Assembly (NCBI RefSeq): GCF_002162135.1
Contig: NZ_CP021382.1
Span: 496,001 to 560,000, forward strand
Direction: 5' to 3'
Length of the DNA: 64,000 nt
Source of the DNA: Cellvibrio sp. PSBB006
GTDB lineage: Bacteria; Pseudomonadota; Gammaproteobacteria; Pseudomonadales; Cellvibrionaceae
Positions 19,019 to 27,469 of this stretch are shown in pieces. The stretch's first letter is position 1. Each line of letters starts with the position of its first letter. The position numbers were made by a program, and so were the translations under genes. The notes below the pieces were generated by a model. That model saw only the letters and a program-made list of their open reading frames with translations, had not been told where the DNA came from and made no database searches.

Positions 19019-19300
19019 ATGTATATCTTTTCGGTAAATGCCACCGCCAAAAAAGCGCGCGAACACCTGAAAGAAGGCCAGCGCGTGCCGTTTATTGTGT
19101 ATATTAATTTTGTTGATTTATTTGGTGCAGAACAGTTGTGCAAAGTCTATTTGATACGTGCGGGTTTCACCGATATCGAAATTGAAAAACGTAAACTGGT
19201 GCCGAGCCATCTGGTCAAAGATGAGCGTGTAGTCACCGCCGATAAAGCCATGGGTGAGGCGGTCAAAACCGGTTATATGATCCAGATGTTTGACGAGTAA
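19019..19300 (+). CDS. Small conserved-looking protein, unknown function
   Basis: 93 residues, basic and soluble, without signal peptide or membrane segment (MYIFSVNATAKKAREHL...). Start at ATG 19019 with AGGGG eight bases upstream; an upstream extension would run through the REP. Composition and codon use look like a real gene. Not recognised as a known family. It is preceded by rapA and followed by the membrane-anchored proline-rich protein gene. Confidence 0.7.
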   Translation: MYIFSVNATAKKAREHLKEGQRVPFIVYINFVDLFGAEQLCKVYLIRAGFTDIEIEKRKLVPSHLVKDERVVTADKAMGEAVKTGYMIQMFDE

Positions 19301-19387
19301 CCCTTTTAGATTCATGCGATTTGCGAACTACTTTCAGCGTTGATTGTCTATCCCTGCTGTCGATGAGCGCTGAAAGGCTTAGGGGAT

Positions 19388-20095
19388 ATGGCAGGGATAT
19401 ATTGGGTTGAGGATGTTACCGTCTCATTGGCGGAGCGACGTAGCCATTCATCATCACCTCGTTTACTTTCAATTGCTGTTCTTATCTCGTTGATTCTGCA
19501 TCTTGTGATTATGGCATGGTACAAACCTGTGCCGACAAACTTAACCCAAACGCTTCAATCGAAAGATTCATCATTACGAATCAGCCTGATTCCCGCCAAA
19601 AAGATTGTTGAGCCATTTGAGCCTGTGCTTTCCACCGTTCCACCTGCAATACCACAAACAGTATCCGAACCCGATCCGCCTGGACAATCCAGTTCGGTCA
19701 CAGATCAACCGTCGCCGCCATCGAAAGATCTTCAAACCACCATTCGCCGCACATCGGTTATTCCTGATAAATACCGGCTGACGCAGGAAGATTTAGCACG
19801 GCCTTCGATGGAGCCCGCCAATGTTGACGCCGTTTTTCATCCGCATTTGCGAGAAAAACTCCGAGCAGCCGAAAGCAAGCGAACAAGAGCGGTATCTGCG
19901 CCGATAGAGACCATTACCATTCATGGTGAAACTGTGGTGATGTTAGATGAAGGGCGATGCATGTCGAGCGACGCTCGCAAGAACAGTTTGACCCGTGCCA
20001 GCGATTGGTATTTCACGCATTGTAATAACGGTAAAACAGAAGGGGAATTAATGCTGGAAAGGGTTAATCAGCGGACATCCCGTAGGTCGGATTAG
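19388..20095 (+). CDS. TonB-like membrane-anchored Pro-rich protein, unknown function
   Basis: 235 residues. A single membrane segment (about residues 26-44, LSIAVLISLILHLVIMAWY) is followed by a proline/serine-rich stretch and a C-terminal domain with two cysteines (EGRCMSS and FTHCNNG) that could pair in the periplasm. The layout recalls TonB-type proteins, but no TonB C-terminal domain is seen. AGGGG is only two or three bases from the ATG, so the true start is uncertain. The last residues (RRSD-stop) come from a REP palindrome. Confidence 0.6.
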   Translation: MAGIYWVEDVTVSLAERRSHSSSPRLLSIAVLISLILHLVIMAWYKPVPTNLTQTLQSKDSSLRISLIPAKKIVEPFEPVLSTVPPAIPQTVSEPDPPGQSSSVTDQPSPPSKDLQTTIRRTSVIPDKYRLTQEDLARPSMEPANVDAVFHPHLREKLRAAESKRTRAVSAPIETITIHGETVVMLDEGRCMSSDARKNSLTRASDWYFTHCNNGKTEGELMLERVNQRTSRRSD

Positions 20096-20120
20096 GCGCA
20101 TTGCGCCGTAATCCGACCTA
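20082..20120. repeat. REP-type palindrome, copy 6
   Basis: Nearly perfect palindrome, GTAGGTCGGATTAGGCGCA facing TGCGCCGTAATCCGACCTA, between convergent genes. It supplies the stop codon of the plus-strand gene and may serve as a bidirectional terminator for deaD. Confidence 0.88.
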
Positions 20121-20134
20121 AAGAATTAAAATCA

Positions 20135-21970
20135 TTAATCCGATTTTTTCCCGCGATAGCCTTTATTTTTCTGATCCCGATCACGCACCTTGGGTTTGGC
20201 GCCCAGGCTGAGTTTGCCGCGCGGTGCATCGCTATCACGCTTAGGGCGATCAGAAAAACTACGTTTTTCGCCTGATTCGCGCTTGCCTTGACCACCTTGG
20301 TCAACGCTAATCTCCAGCGGACGATTGCGCACTCTGACTTTCTTCAATTGATTTAACACGTCCTGCGCTAAACCTTTCGGTAAGTCAACGGTGGAGAACT
20401 CATCGAACAATTTAATGTGGCCGATGTTGCTGCTGGAAATGCCGGCTTCATTGGCAATCGCGCCGACGATATCACCGGGGCGTGCTTCATGGTTGCGGCC
20501 CACTTCAATGCGATAACGTTGCATGTTTTCGTCATTGCCGTGTTCACGGCGTTCACGGCCACCGCGTTCGCTTCTCTCACCACGCTCACTACGATCACCA
20601 CGCGGAGCGCGTTCGCGATCTTCACGCGGACTGCGATCGGGTTTCACATCGGTAAATTTCACTTGCAACGGGCGTTCTTTTTGTAACAGGAACGCCAGGG
20701 CGGAAGCGATTTCTTCCGGTGATACATCATGCTTGTGGCTGTATTCAGCCAACAGATCGTTAAAGAAAGACAAATCCGTTTGTTCAGTCAGCGTGGTTGT
20801 AATTTGCTGGGTAAACTGATCGATACGATGGCGGGTAACCGTAGCGCCGCTGGGTAATTCCATCAGCGTAATCGGCTTGCGGGTTGCTTTTTCGATGGTG
20901 TATAGCAAACGTTTTTCACGCGGTGCCACAAACAAAATAGCCTTACCGGTACGACCAGCGCGACCGGTACGACCGATACGGTGCACATAGGCTTCACTGT
21001 CATAGGGGATATCGTAGTTCACCACGTGGCTTACACGCTCCACGTCAATACCGCGTGCAGCGACATCCGTTGCAATAACAATGTCCAGTTTGCCGGACTT
21101 CAAACGTTCAATGGTGCGTTCACGTAATTGCTGGTTCATGTCGCCGTTAAGTGCTGATGCAGAATAACCGCGCGCTTCCAGTTTTTCGGCCAGCTCGACG
21201 GTAGCGGTTTTGGTGCGCACAAAAATAATCATGCCGTCGAAAGGTTCAACTTCAAGAATACGTGTTAACGCATCCAATTTATTGGTGCCGCTGACCATCC
21301 AATATACTTGCTCAATGTTATCGCCAGTCGATGTACTACTCTGGATGCTGATTTCCTGGGGCTCGTTTAGATAGCTGTTGGCTACGCGGCGAATCTCACG
21401 CGGCATGGTGGCGGAGAAAAGAGCGGTTTGCCTGGTTTTGGGCGTATGTTCCAAAATCCATTCAACATCATCAATAAAGCCCATGCGCAGCATTTCGTCA
21501 GCTTCGTCGAGCACCAGGCTTTTCAGATTATTTAAATTCAAACTGCCGCGACGCAGGTGATCCATAACGCGGCCGGGTGTGCCTACGACAACGTGCGCGC
21601 CGCGTTTGAGCTGGCGCAATTGGCTGCTCATGTCCTGGCCGCCATAAATGGGCAGTACATGGAATCCGGGAATTTCGCTGGCATATTTCTGGAATGCTTC
21701 CGCCACCTGAATGGCCAGTTCGCGTGTAGGCGCTAGCACAAGAATTTGTGGGTCGGCTTGTTTGATATCGATGCGTGACAAGAGCGGCAGCGCGAAGGCT
21801 GCAGTTTTACCGGTACCTGTCTGTGCCATACCAATAATATCGCCACCGGCCAGGAGGATGGGAATGGCGGCCAACTGGATAGGTGATGGCTGTTCGTAGC
21901 CCACTTTTTGAATAGCTTTTTGAACGTTTTCAGAGAGGTCGAGATCGGCAAATAAAATGTTTGATGACAT
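20135..21970 (-). CDS. deaD: DEAD-box ATP-dependent RNA helicase DeaD/CsdA
   Basis: RNA helicase of ribosome assembly and mRNA decay, often cold-induced. 611 residues from ATG 21970 (MSSNILFADLDLSENV), which has AAGG eight bases upstream. Ordered motifs: Q motif GYEQPSPIQ (24-32), motif I AQTGTGKT (49-56), DEAD in VLDEADEML, SAT, and HRIGRTGRAGR. A DbpA-type RNA-binding domain follows (RYRIEVGRNHEARPGDIVGA), then a basic tail rich in K/R/G/S. This C-terminal arrangement fits DeaD rather than RhlB, RhlE or SrmB. Confidence 0.94.
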   Translation of the reverse strand: MSSNILFADLDLSENVQKAIQKVGYEQPSPIQLAAIPILLAGGDIIGMAQTGTGKTAAFALPLLSRIDIKQADPQILVLAPTRELAIQVAEAFQKYASEIPGFHVLPIYGGQDMSSQLRQLKRGAHVVVGTPGRVMDHLRRGSLNLNNLKSLVLDEADEMLRMGFIDDVEWILEHTPKTRQTALFSATMPREIRRVANSYLNEPQEISIQSSTSTGDNIEQVYWMVSGTNKLDALTRILEVEPFDGMIIFVRTKTATVELAEKLEARGYSASALNGDMNQQLRERTIERLKSGKLDIVIATDVAARGIDVERVSHVVNYDIPYDSEAYVHRIGRTGRAGRTGKAILFVAPREKRLLYTIEKATRKPITLMELPSGATVTRHRIDQFTQQITTTLTEQTDLSFFNDLLAEYSHKHDVSPEEIASALAFLLQKERPLQVKFTDVKPDRSPREDRERAPRGDRSERGERSERGGRERREHGNDENMQRYRIEVGRNHEARPGDIVGAIANEAGISSSNIGHIKLFDEFSTVDLPKGLAQDVLNQLKKVRVRNRPLEISVDQGGQGKRESGEKRSFSDRPKRDSDAPRGKLSLGAKPKVRDRDQKNKGYRGKKSD

Positions 21971-22437
21971 GCGTAAACCTTGCAATAGGAGCAATATAAA
22001 AATTCAACAACACAAATCCTGGCGATAAACCATGAGTCGCGTTGTTATTATTTTTTGATAAATGTGTGTGCGCCGGCGAAGAAAACCGATGCGTTCAGGC
22101 GGGAGCGATGATTTGGTCGCTGGTGGTTGTGTCGGCGTGTAGCCCGAGCAAATAAAACCGGCGCGATGCGCAGTGACGGCGATTTGAATCAACGATTCCC
22201 TGGTGCGCTGGTCAAAACTATGAAATCAGCAATTGCACCTCACAACCATTGAGCAATCCGGTTCGCTCGTTGTTGGTTGTATCACTTTTGGCAGGCTGGA
22301 CGTCGCGACACTCATGTCGGCGATGGAATGTATCTGCGATAGATCATGGGCAGCCCTCAGACATCCTGTCTGTTCAGCATCACCCCGTAACGACATCTTC
22401 GCAATAAGGAGGCTTTACTGAAAGTGCGCGAAGTATA
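21971..22437 (-). promoter_or_regulatory. Long deaD leader with upstream -10 element
   Basis: About 460 bases without a convincing gene separate deaD from the UPF0178 gene. On the minus strand a good -10 (TATACT, plus 22432-22437) lies at its far end with a weak -35, which would give a leader of roughly 450 bases. Long leaders are known for cold-shock helicase genes. No cold-box sequence is apparent. Confidence 0.4.
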
Positions 22438-22487
22438 GGGGCTTCGACTGTTTTAAGCCAGCGGAATGCGAACTTTGTAACAAAAAA

Positions 22488-22934
22488 TTAGCGCGCTGCC
22501 GCGAGAAAGCGATCCAGTGCGTTGGCAAATGCCTGCTTATCCTGCTGGCTGTAAGGCGCCGGTCCGCCGGATTGAATACCACTGCTGCGCAGGGTTTCCA
22601 TAAAATCGCGCATGTTCAAACGCTGGCGCACGTTATCGAGGGTGTAGCGTTCACCACGTGGATTAATAACCGCCACACCTTTGGCAATGGCTTCTGCTGC
22701 CAGCGGGATATCGGCCGTCACAACGAGGTCGCCCACTTGTGCTGACTGCACTATATGATCATCCGCCACATCAAAGCCACTGCTGACTTGCACAGTACGA
22801 ATAAGGGGGGAAGGTGGCACCGCGAGATATTGATTGGCAACCAACGTCACTGGCACCTGGGCGCGCACGGCGGCGCGAAACAGTATTTCCTTGACGGGTT
22901 TGGGGCAGGCGTCTGCATCGACCCAGATATGCAT
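22488..22934 (-). CDS. UPF0178 family protein (YaiI-like)
   Basis: 148 residues from ATG 22934 ([18 protein letters not shown]), the conserved N-terminus and the usual length. A longer frame would run into the divergent gene. The DADACP motif and later [16 protein letters not shown] and [11 protein letters not shown] blocks are typical of this group, which is related to PIN/NYN-type nucleases. The biochemical role has not been established. Confidence 0.88.
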   Translation of the reverse strand: MHIWVDADACPKPVKEILFRAAVRAQVPVTLVANQYLAVPPSPLIRTVQVSSGFDVADDHIVQSAQVGDLVVTADIPLAAEAIAKGVAVINPRGERYTLDNVRQRLNMRDFMETLRSSGIQSGGPAPYSQQDKQAFANALDRFLAAAR

Positions 22935-23037
22935 GGCGTGATTCCGCAGAAAAGGAAGGGCATTATACACAGCGGTCAAGCGCTGGGTTAGACTGGTTGC
23001 CGCTTCAGCGACGGCAAAAAGTACAGGATAGTAAGGC

Positions 23038-23874
23038 ATGGCATCGCGCACTGAAAAACATATCTCGACGACAGCGCTGGCGCGCTTGCTGGGAAAAGAA
23101 AGTAAAGAGCTGTTTATCCTGCTTACCGGTGGTGGCTGGATTGTCAAAGTGGATAATCATTGGCAGCTTACCGAGAAAGGTAAATTCGAGGGTGGCATAT
23201 ACGTCAACCATCCCAAATACGGCGAATACATTGCCTGGCCGGAGTCTGTTCATCAACATCCGTTGTTTATGTTGCTACCGGAAGCGCCGCTGACTGCCAC
23301 CAACCTGGGCAACAAATTAAAACTCCCGGCAAGGCAGATGAATTTATTGCTGGCTGAGCGCGGCTGGATTACCAAACATATTCGCGGCTGGCTCGTAACC
23401 CCGATGGGCAAACAACTCGGTGGTCAGCAACAGGAAAGTGAGCAGTCCGGTATTCCCTTTGTAACCTGGCCGGAAAGCGTGTTGGATCATCCCGGGTTGC
23501 TCGCCGCCGTAGCGCAATTGCACGGTGATGTATCGGACGATCTACCGACGTTGGACGGACGACGGGTGAACCATCGGGCCGAACGAATGATCAATAACTG
23601 GTTGTATGTGGCCGGAGTAGTGCATGCGCACAACTACCCCTTGCAGTTAGGTGATGAGTCGCTGGAGAGCCATTTTTATATTCCTGAAGTCAGGTTGTGT
23701 ATCGATTACTGGCCGGGCAATGCACAGGCCTCAATATTGGCCACACAATTGGATAAACAGGCCCTCTACAAAAAGTACAAGGTGCCATTCATTGAATTGA
23801 AAGATGAGGATTTACCTCAGTTAGATGACGTGCTGGCGCGAGCACTCTTGCGCTATGGCATCGCGGTTTATTGA
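23038..23874 (+). CDS. Protein with duplicated HTH-like units and a putative nuclease-fold C-terminus
   Basis: 278 residues, cytoplasmic. Two tandem units of about 70 residues are visible: residues 11-78 and 87-155. Each reads as a short helical DNA-binding-like segment with a GGWI/RGWI turn, ending in WPESV-x2-HP ([18 protein letters not shown]). The C-terminal part (172-278; [47 protein letters not shown]) has the rhythm of a restriction-endonuclease-like fold, but the usual acidic residue before FYIP is His212, so catalysis is doubtful. ATG start with AAGG nearby; 16 bases before the HIT gene, probably co-transcribed. Confidence 0.75.
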   Translation: MASRTEKHISTTALARLLGKESKELFILLTGGGWIVKVDNHWQLTEKGKFEGGIYVNHPKYGEYIAWPESVHQHPLFMLLPEAPLTATNLGNKLKLPARQMNLLLAERGWITKHIRGWLVTPMGKQLGGQQQESEQSGIPFVTWPESVLDHPGLLAAVAQLHGDVSDDLPTLDGRRVNHRAERMINNWLYVAGVVHAHNYPLQLGDESLESHFYIPEVRLCIDYWPGNAQASILATQLDKQALYKKYKVPFIELKDEDLPQLDDVLARALLRYGIAVY

Positions 23875-23890
23875 TGAAAGGAGAGGTGTA

Positions 23891-24289
23891 ATGGCAAGTG
23901 TTTTTACCAAAATTATTTCGGGTGAATTACCGGGACATTTTGTCTGGCGCGATGACCACTGCGTGGCCATCATGACGATTCAGCCGATTCGTGCGGGCCA
24001 TGTGTTGGTGATTCCCAAGGCGGAAATTGATCAGTGGACTGACCTGCCGGTGGAACTGGCCCATCACCTGATGCAGGTCAGCCACAAGATTGGCAATGCG
24101 CTGAAACGTGTCTACACCGCACAACGCATCGGTTTGATGATCGCCGGGTTGGAAGTTCCGCACACCCATATTCACCTGGTGCCGATGGATTCCATGAATG
24201 ACCTGAATTTCGGCTTCGCAAAAAATGCCGATGCGGAAACCCTGGCATTGGCGGCAGACAAGATTCGCATGGCTTTAGAAAAAGTATAA
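23891..24289 (+). CDS. HIT family nucleotide-binding protein
   Basis: 132 residues from ATG 23891 with a strong AGGAGAGG four bases upstream. The histidine triad is H91-T-H93-I-H95 in PHTHIHLVPMD, preceded by the family's GHVLVIPKAEIDQWTDL region. HIT proteins hydrolyse nucleotide phosphoramidates or related compounds. It follows the unknown duplicated-HTH gene by 16 bases and is convergent with the Mn exporter gene. Confidence 0.93.
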   Translation: MASVFTKIISGELPGHFVWRDDHCVAIMTIQPIRAGHVLVIPKAEIDQWTDLPVELAHHLMQVSHKIGNALKRVYTAQRIGLMIAGLEVPHTHIHLVPMDSMNDLNFGFAKNADAETLALAADKIRMALEKV

Positions 24290-24293
24290 AGAT

Positions 24294-24344
24294 AATGTGC
24301 AGAAAACCATTTGCTGAGGGCATGCAAACGGATTTCTGCACATT
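24294..24344. terminator. Long hairpin between convergent genes
   Basis: Twelve-bp perfect arms (24294-24305 and 24333-24344) with a further TTTGC/GCAAA pairing inside the loop. It lies 4 bases after the HIT stop and 36 before the exporter stop, and could end transcription from either side. Confidence 0.55.
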
Positions 24345-24380
24345 CTGATGAGTGAGAACCAGTATTTTTGGGCGGCGCCT

Positions 24381-24950
24381 TTAAGCGTTAACCAATGTAA
24401 TTATCGCCAGCGCCACGAATAGTACACACGCGCCTTTGCGCGCGTAGTCCAACGGCAAGCGTTCCAACAGCCAGCGCCCGGCGAAAATTACGGGCACATT
24501 CGCCAGCAGCATCCCCAGAGTCGTGCCGGCAATAACGGCAATGGTCATCCACAAAGTCTCGCTGTATTTTGCGGCGAGGATAACCGTCGCAATCTGGGTT
24601 TTATCACCAATTTCCGCCAGAAAAAATAATACGCAGGTGGCCATAAACGGGCCGTATTTAGCGAAGCGCCCCATGTCATCCTCCTCTTTATCCGGCACCA
24701 ATAACCAGAGTGCCACCAGGATAAAGCTGCCGCTGATTAACCAGGGTATCCAGGTTTCGGGAATCACGTCGGCCAGCCAGGCGCCCAGCCAGGCCGAGAG
24801 GGCATGATTAAGGATGGTAGCAACGAGAACGCCCAGGCTAATGACGTAAGGGCGCCCGTAACGGGAGACGAGGAACAGAGCCAGGAGTTGGGTTTTATCG
24901 CCGATTTCGGCGATAGCAACGGCGAGGGTAGAACTGAGGAAAGCTTCCAT
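24381..24950 (-). CDS. UPF0016/GDT1 (TMEM165-like) manganese exporter
   Basis: 189-residue inner-membrane protein with six predicted helices and two copies of the family signature E-x-G-D-K-T: E15-T20 (AEIGDKTQ) and E113-T118. The inverted duplication is typical of this cation exporter family; bacterial members such as MneA export Mn2+. The start at 24950 (MEAFLSSTLAVAIAEIG) is chosen by family; the longer frame upstream is the riboswitch and its linker read as protein. A yybP-ykoY-type manganese riboswitch and strong promoter precede it, in keeping with the role. Confidence 0.93.
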   Translation of the reverse strand: MEAFLSSTLAVAIAEIGDKTQLLALFLVSRYGRPYVISLGVLVATILNHALSAWLGAWLADVIPETWIPWLISGSFILVALWLLVPDKEEDDMGRFAKYGPFMATCVLFFLAEIGDKTQIATVILAAKYSETLWMTIAVIAGTTLGMLLANVPVIFAGRWLLERLPLDYARKGACVLFVALAIITLVNA

Positions 24951-25016
24951 GAATGAATCCTGCGGGATACCGAAACCAGAGGCACTGCCGCTGTCCCGCA
25001 TGGTCAGCAGCAATAC

Positions 25017-25140
25017 CTCAGGTCTCATCAATCCAGCGCATTGAGCGAGGACGCTGTTGCCATGCACGGTGTGCAAGTCTGTTGACAACAGCGCTGATCC
25101 GGGCCGTTCAGGCCTTTGCCAGCAGATTACTCCCCTGAGA
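25017..25140 (-). promoter_or_regulatory. yybP-ykoY manganese riboswitch
   Basis: On the minus strand the leader begins CTCAGGGGAGTAATC and ends GATGAGACCTGAGG. These are the conserved 5' GGGGAGTA and 3' GATGAGACC elements of the yybP-ykoY aptamer. P1 forms between CTCAGG (plus 25134-25139) and CCTGAG (25017-25022). The region between folds into helices and ends 66 bases before the exporter start codon. The aptamer binds Mn2+ in characterised cases and switches on exporter genes. Confidence 0.85.
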
Positions 25141-25150
25141 GAGTGGGCGC

Positions 25151-25179
25151 ATTATAGGGAGGTGGCTCTCATGTGACAA
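25151..25179 (-). promoter_or_regulatory. Sigma-70 promoter of the riboswitch/Mn exporter transcript
   Basis: -35 TTGTCA (plus 25174-25179), 17-base spacer, -10 TATAAT (25151-25156). Transcription would start about 25144, a few bases before the aptamer. Confidence 0.85.
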
Positions 25180-25187
25180 CCGGCAAA

Positions 25188-25736
25188 TCAATGACGCAAT
25201 TTGCGCATGGTACCGCCGCCGTAGGGATATTGGGGCAGGTGGTCGGCCATCAGTTCAAGCGCCTCTTCATAGACTCTTTTAACATCAGGCTTTAGCCCTT
25301 TCTCCATGCGGCGGGACAGCATAGTGATAGGAAAAAGACATTCGCGCATACCTTTTACACAAAGCGCCCGGCTGCGGCCGAGGGAATCTTCATACACTTT
25401 CCATTCCAGTGCGGGTATATCAGCGATCATGACGTTACCGAGCACCGCGCCCATCGCTTGCAGATCCTGTGTATCGTTTTGCGGAATCAATCCACGGTCC
25501 ACAATCTTTTGCAGCAGGTCGAGATCGTCCAGATTCTGCCGTACCTGGGTGCCCATTTGTGTGCGTGCGATTTCATCAATGGTGGCTACCTGTTTCTCCA
25601 GATAGTTGCGATCAGACCAACCCAGGTTTTCGATCGTCACCCCTTTATTTTGGGCGTCGCTGAAAGAGTTGGCTGTCACCGCTGGTGAGCAGATCAGCAG
25701 GGACAGGATGAATAACACATAACGGGGCTTAATCAT
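25188..25736 (-). CDS. Exported DUF3806-like protein
   Basis: 182 residues with an N-terminal signal peptide (about 1-22, LFILSLLICSPAVTA). The mature part contains the segment GAVLGNVMIADIPALEWKVYEDSLGRSRAL followed by PITMLSRRMEKG, which I associate with DUF3806. The function is unknown. Its ATG overlaps the end of the glutamate synthase-like gene by 8 bases, so the two are translationally coupled. Confidence 0.75.
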   Translation of the reverse strand: MIKPRYVLFILSLLICSPAVTANSFSDAQNKGVTIENLGWSDRNYLEKQVATIDEIARTQMGTQVRQNLDDLDLLQKIVDRGLIPQNDTQDLQAMGAVLGNVMIADIPALEWKVYEDSLGRSRALCVKGMRECLFPITMLSRRMEKGLKPDVKRVYEEALELMADHLPQYPYGGGTMRKLRH

Positions 25737-27297
25737 TGGGGCTTACCTCAACGGCGGAAGAATAGCGGTTGGTGTTGGCAGGGTGGCTGGTTTCGTCATC
25801 TCCGAGAATGACTATCGGTTCAGGATAGAGTTCACTCAGTGGCGCCGAGATGCCATTAGCCATGACGATATGCACATGATCCCGGCGCAGCTGGCGCGGC
25901 TCGTTGACACCGCAGGCGTGGGCAATCAGGCCTACGCCATAGGTGAGGTTTTTATGGTAGAAGGCGACGCGCTGGGCTTTGTCGGTAGGGTCCAGGCCTT
26001 TTTGTAGTTTGGGGTTATGGGTAGTAACGCCTGTCGGGCAAGTATTTTTGTGGCATTGCATGGCCTGGATACAGCCCAGCGCAAACATAAAACCCCGCGC
26101 ACTGTTGATAAAGTCTGCACCGGTGGCCAAGGCCCAGGCCACCATAGAGGGCGTGACCAACTTGCCGGCCACAACCAATTTGATGCGCTCTTTCAAACCA
26201 GCCTCGCGCAGCAGGTCTGCCACCCAGGGCAGACTTTCTTTCAGGGGTAATCCAACATAATCCATCAATGGCTGCGGCGCCGCACCGCTCCCACCATCCG
26301 CGCTGTCGAGCGTAATAAAATCCGGTGCCTGTTCAATGCCGCGCACGCGGATGGCTTTAACCAAATCAATTAACCAGGTTTTTTCGCCGATCACGGCTTT
26401 AAACCCCACCGGTTTGCCAGTAATAGCGCGGATATGGCCGATCATGTCGAGTAGATCATCGACGGAACGGATATCCGGATGACCATTGGGGCTGATAGAT
26501 GGATGCCCTTCCGGAATCCCGCGAATCGCGGCGATCTCGGCGGAGACTTTCTCGCCCGGCAATATGCCGCCTTTACCCGGCTTTGCGCCCTGGCTCAATT
26601 TGATCTCGAACATGCGAACCTGTTCGATAGCGGCCAATTCCTGCAAGCGCTTTTCACTCAGGTTGCCCTCAAGATCCCGCACACCGTATTTAGCTGTGCC
26701 TATCTGAAAGACCAGATCGCAGCCGCCTTCGAGGTGATAGGGGGACAGGCCGCCTTCGCCGGTGTTGAGCCAGCATCCCGCTTTGGCCGCGCCGCGTGAC
26801 AGCGCCAGCACGGCGGGGCGCGAAATGGCCCCGTAACTCATCCCGGAAATATTAAACAGCGAACTGGTGGTGTAGGGCGTGCGGCAGAAGGGGCCGATGG
26901 TCACGGGGGATGGCAGCGACGCATCTTTTTCCAGCACCGGAAAGGCGGCGTTAAGGAACATAACCGTTCCGGTGGGTGTCAATTCGCGGGTCGAGCCAAA
27001 GCCGGAATTAAGGTCGACATTTTTGGCTGCACGATAAACCCAGGCGCGTTCGGCGCGATTGAATGGCATTTCTTCCCGATCCATCGCAAAAAAATACTGC
27101 CGGAAGAATTCGCCCAGGTGTTCGAACAAATAGCGGAATCGACCGATCACAGGGTAGTTGCGACGCAGGGTGTGGGTGTGTTGGGTGATATCAATGATAT
27201 ACATCACCAGAATTGCCAACACCACCAAACCTGTGAGGGTAATAAAGCCAAGGGCAAGAAAATTGAGTATTTTTAATGCAAAGGCATCAGTAAACAT
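25729..27297 (-). CDS. FMN-binding glutamate synthase family protein
   Basis: 522 residues. An N-terminal membrane segment (about 12-34) and a short linker precede a domain matching the FMN-binding half of the glutamate synthase large subunit: MSYGAISRPAVLALSRGA, NTGEGGLSPYH, GAKPGKGGILPGEKV, SADGGSGAAPQPLMDYVG and the Cys-containing CHKNTCPTGVTTHNP. It lacks the glutaminase domain, so it is a stand-alone GltB2-like oxidoreductase rather than a complete GOGAT. The physiological substrate is not established. Coupled by overlap to the DUF3806 gene. Confidence 0.88.
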   Translation of the reverse strand: MFTDAFALKILNFLALGFITLTGLVVLAILVMYIIDITQHTHTLRRNYPVIGRFRYLFEHLGEFFRQYFFAMDREEMPFNRAERAWVYRAAKNVDLNSGFGSTRELTPTGTVMFLNAAFPVLEKDASLPSPVTIGPFCRTPYTTSSLFNISGMSYGAISRPAVLALSRGAAKAGCWLNTGEGGLSPYHLEGGCDLVFQIGTAKYGVRDLEGNLSEKRLQELAAIEQVRMFEIKLSQGAKPGKGGILPGEKVSAEIAAIRGIPEGHPSISPNGHPDIRSVDDLLDMIGHIRAITGKPVGFKAVIGEKTWLIDLVKAIRVRGIEQAPDFITLDSADGGSGAAPQPLMDYVGLPLKESLPWVADLLREAGLKERIKLVVAGKLVTPSMVAWALATGADFINSARGFMFALGCIQAMQCHKNTCPTGVTTHNPKLQKGLDPTDKAQRVAFYHKNLTYGVGLIAHACGVNEPRQLRRDHVHIVMANGISAPLSELYPEPIVILGDDETSHPANTNRYSSAVEVSPND

Positions 27298-27469
27298 CGC
27301 GCAAAAAGCTCCTGGCCACTATCGTTTCGCTGGCTATGATATGCTTTTTGTCTTTTATTGCCTATGACGCATTATTTTTCCCGGCAGCATTGTTATCCGT
27401 TAAAACATCGCGCAAACCAGCGCTTTTAACACAACAATTGCCACCTGAACCACCACAAGGGACAGCTCT

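Noticed and set aside
22004..22192. 62-codon minus-strand frame in the deaD leader
   Set aside because: No ribosome binding site, low-complexity composition and no recognisable family; treated as leader.
22935..23147. 71-codon N-terminal extension of the UPF0178 protein
   Set aside because: The conserved start [11 protein letters not shown] is at 22934; the extension overlaps the divergent gene at 23038 and has no family match.
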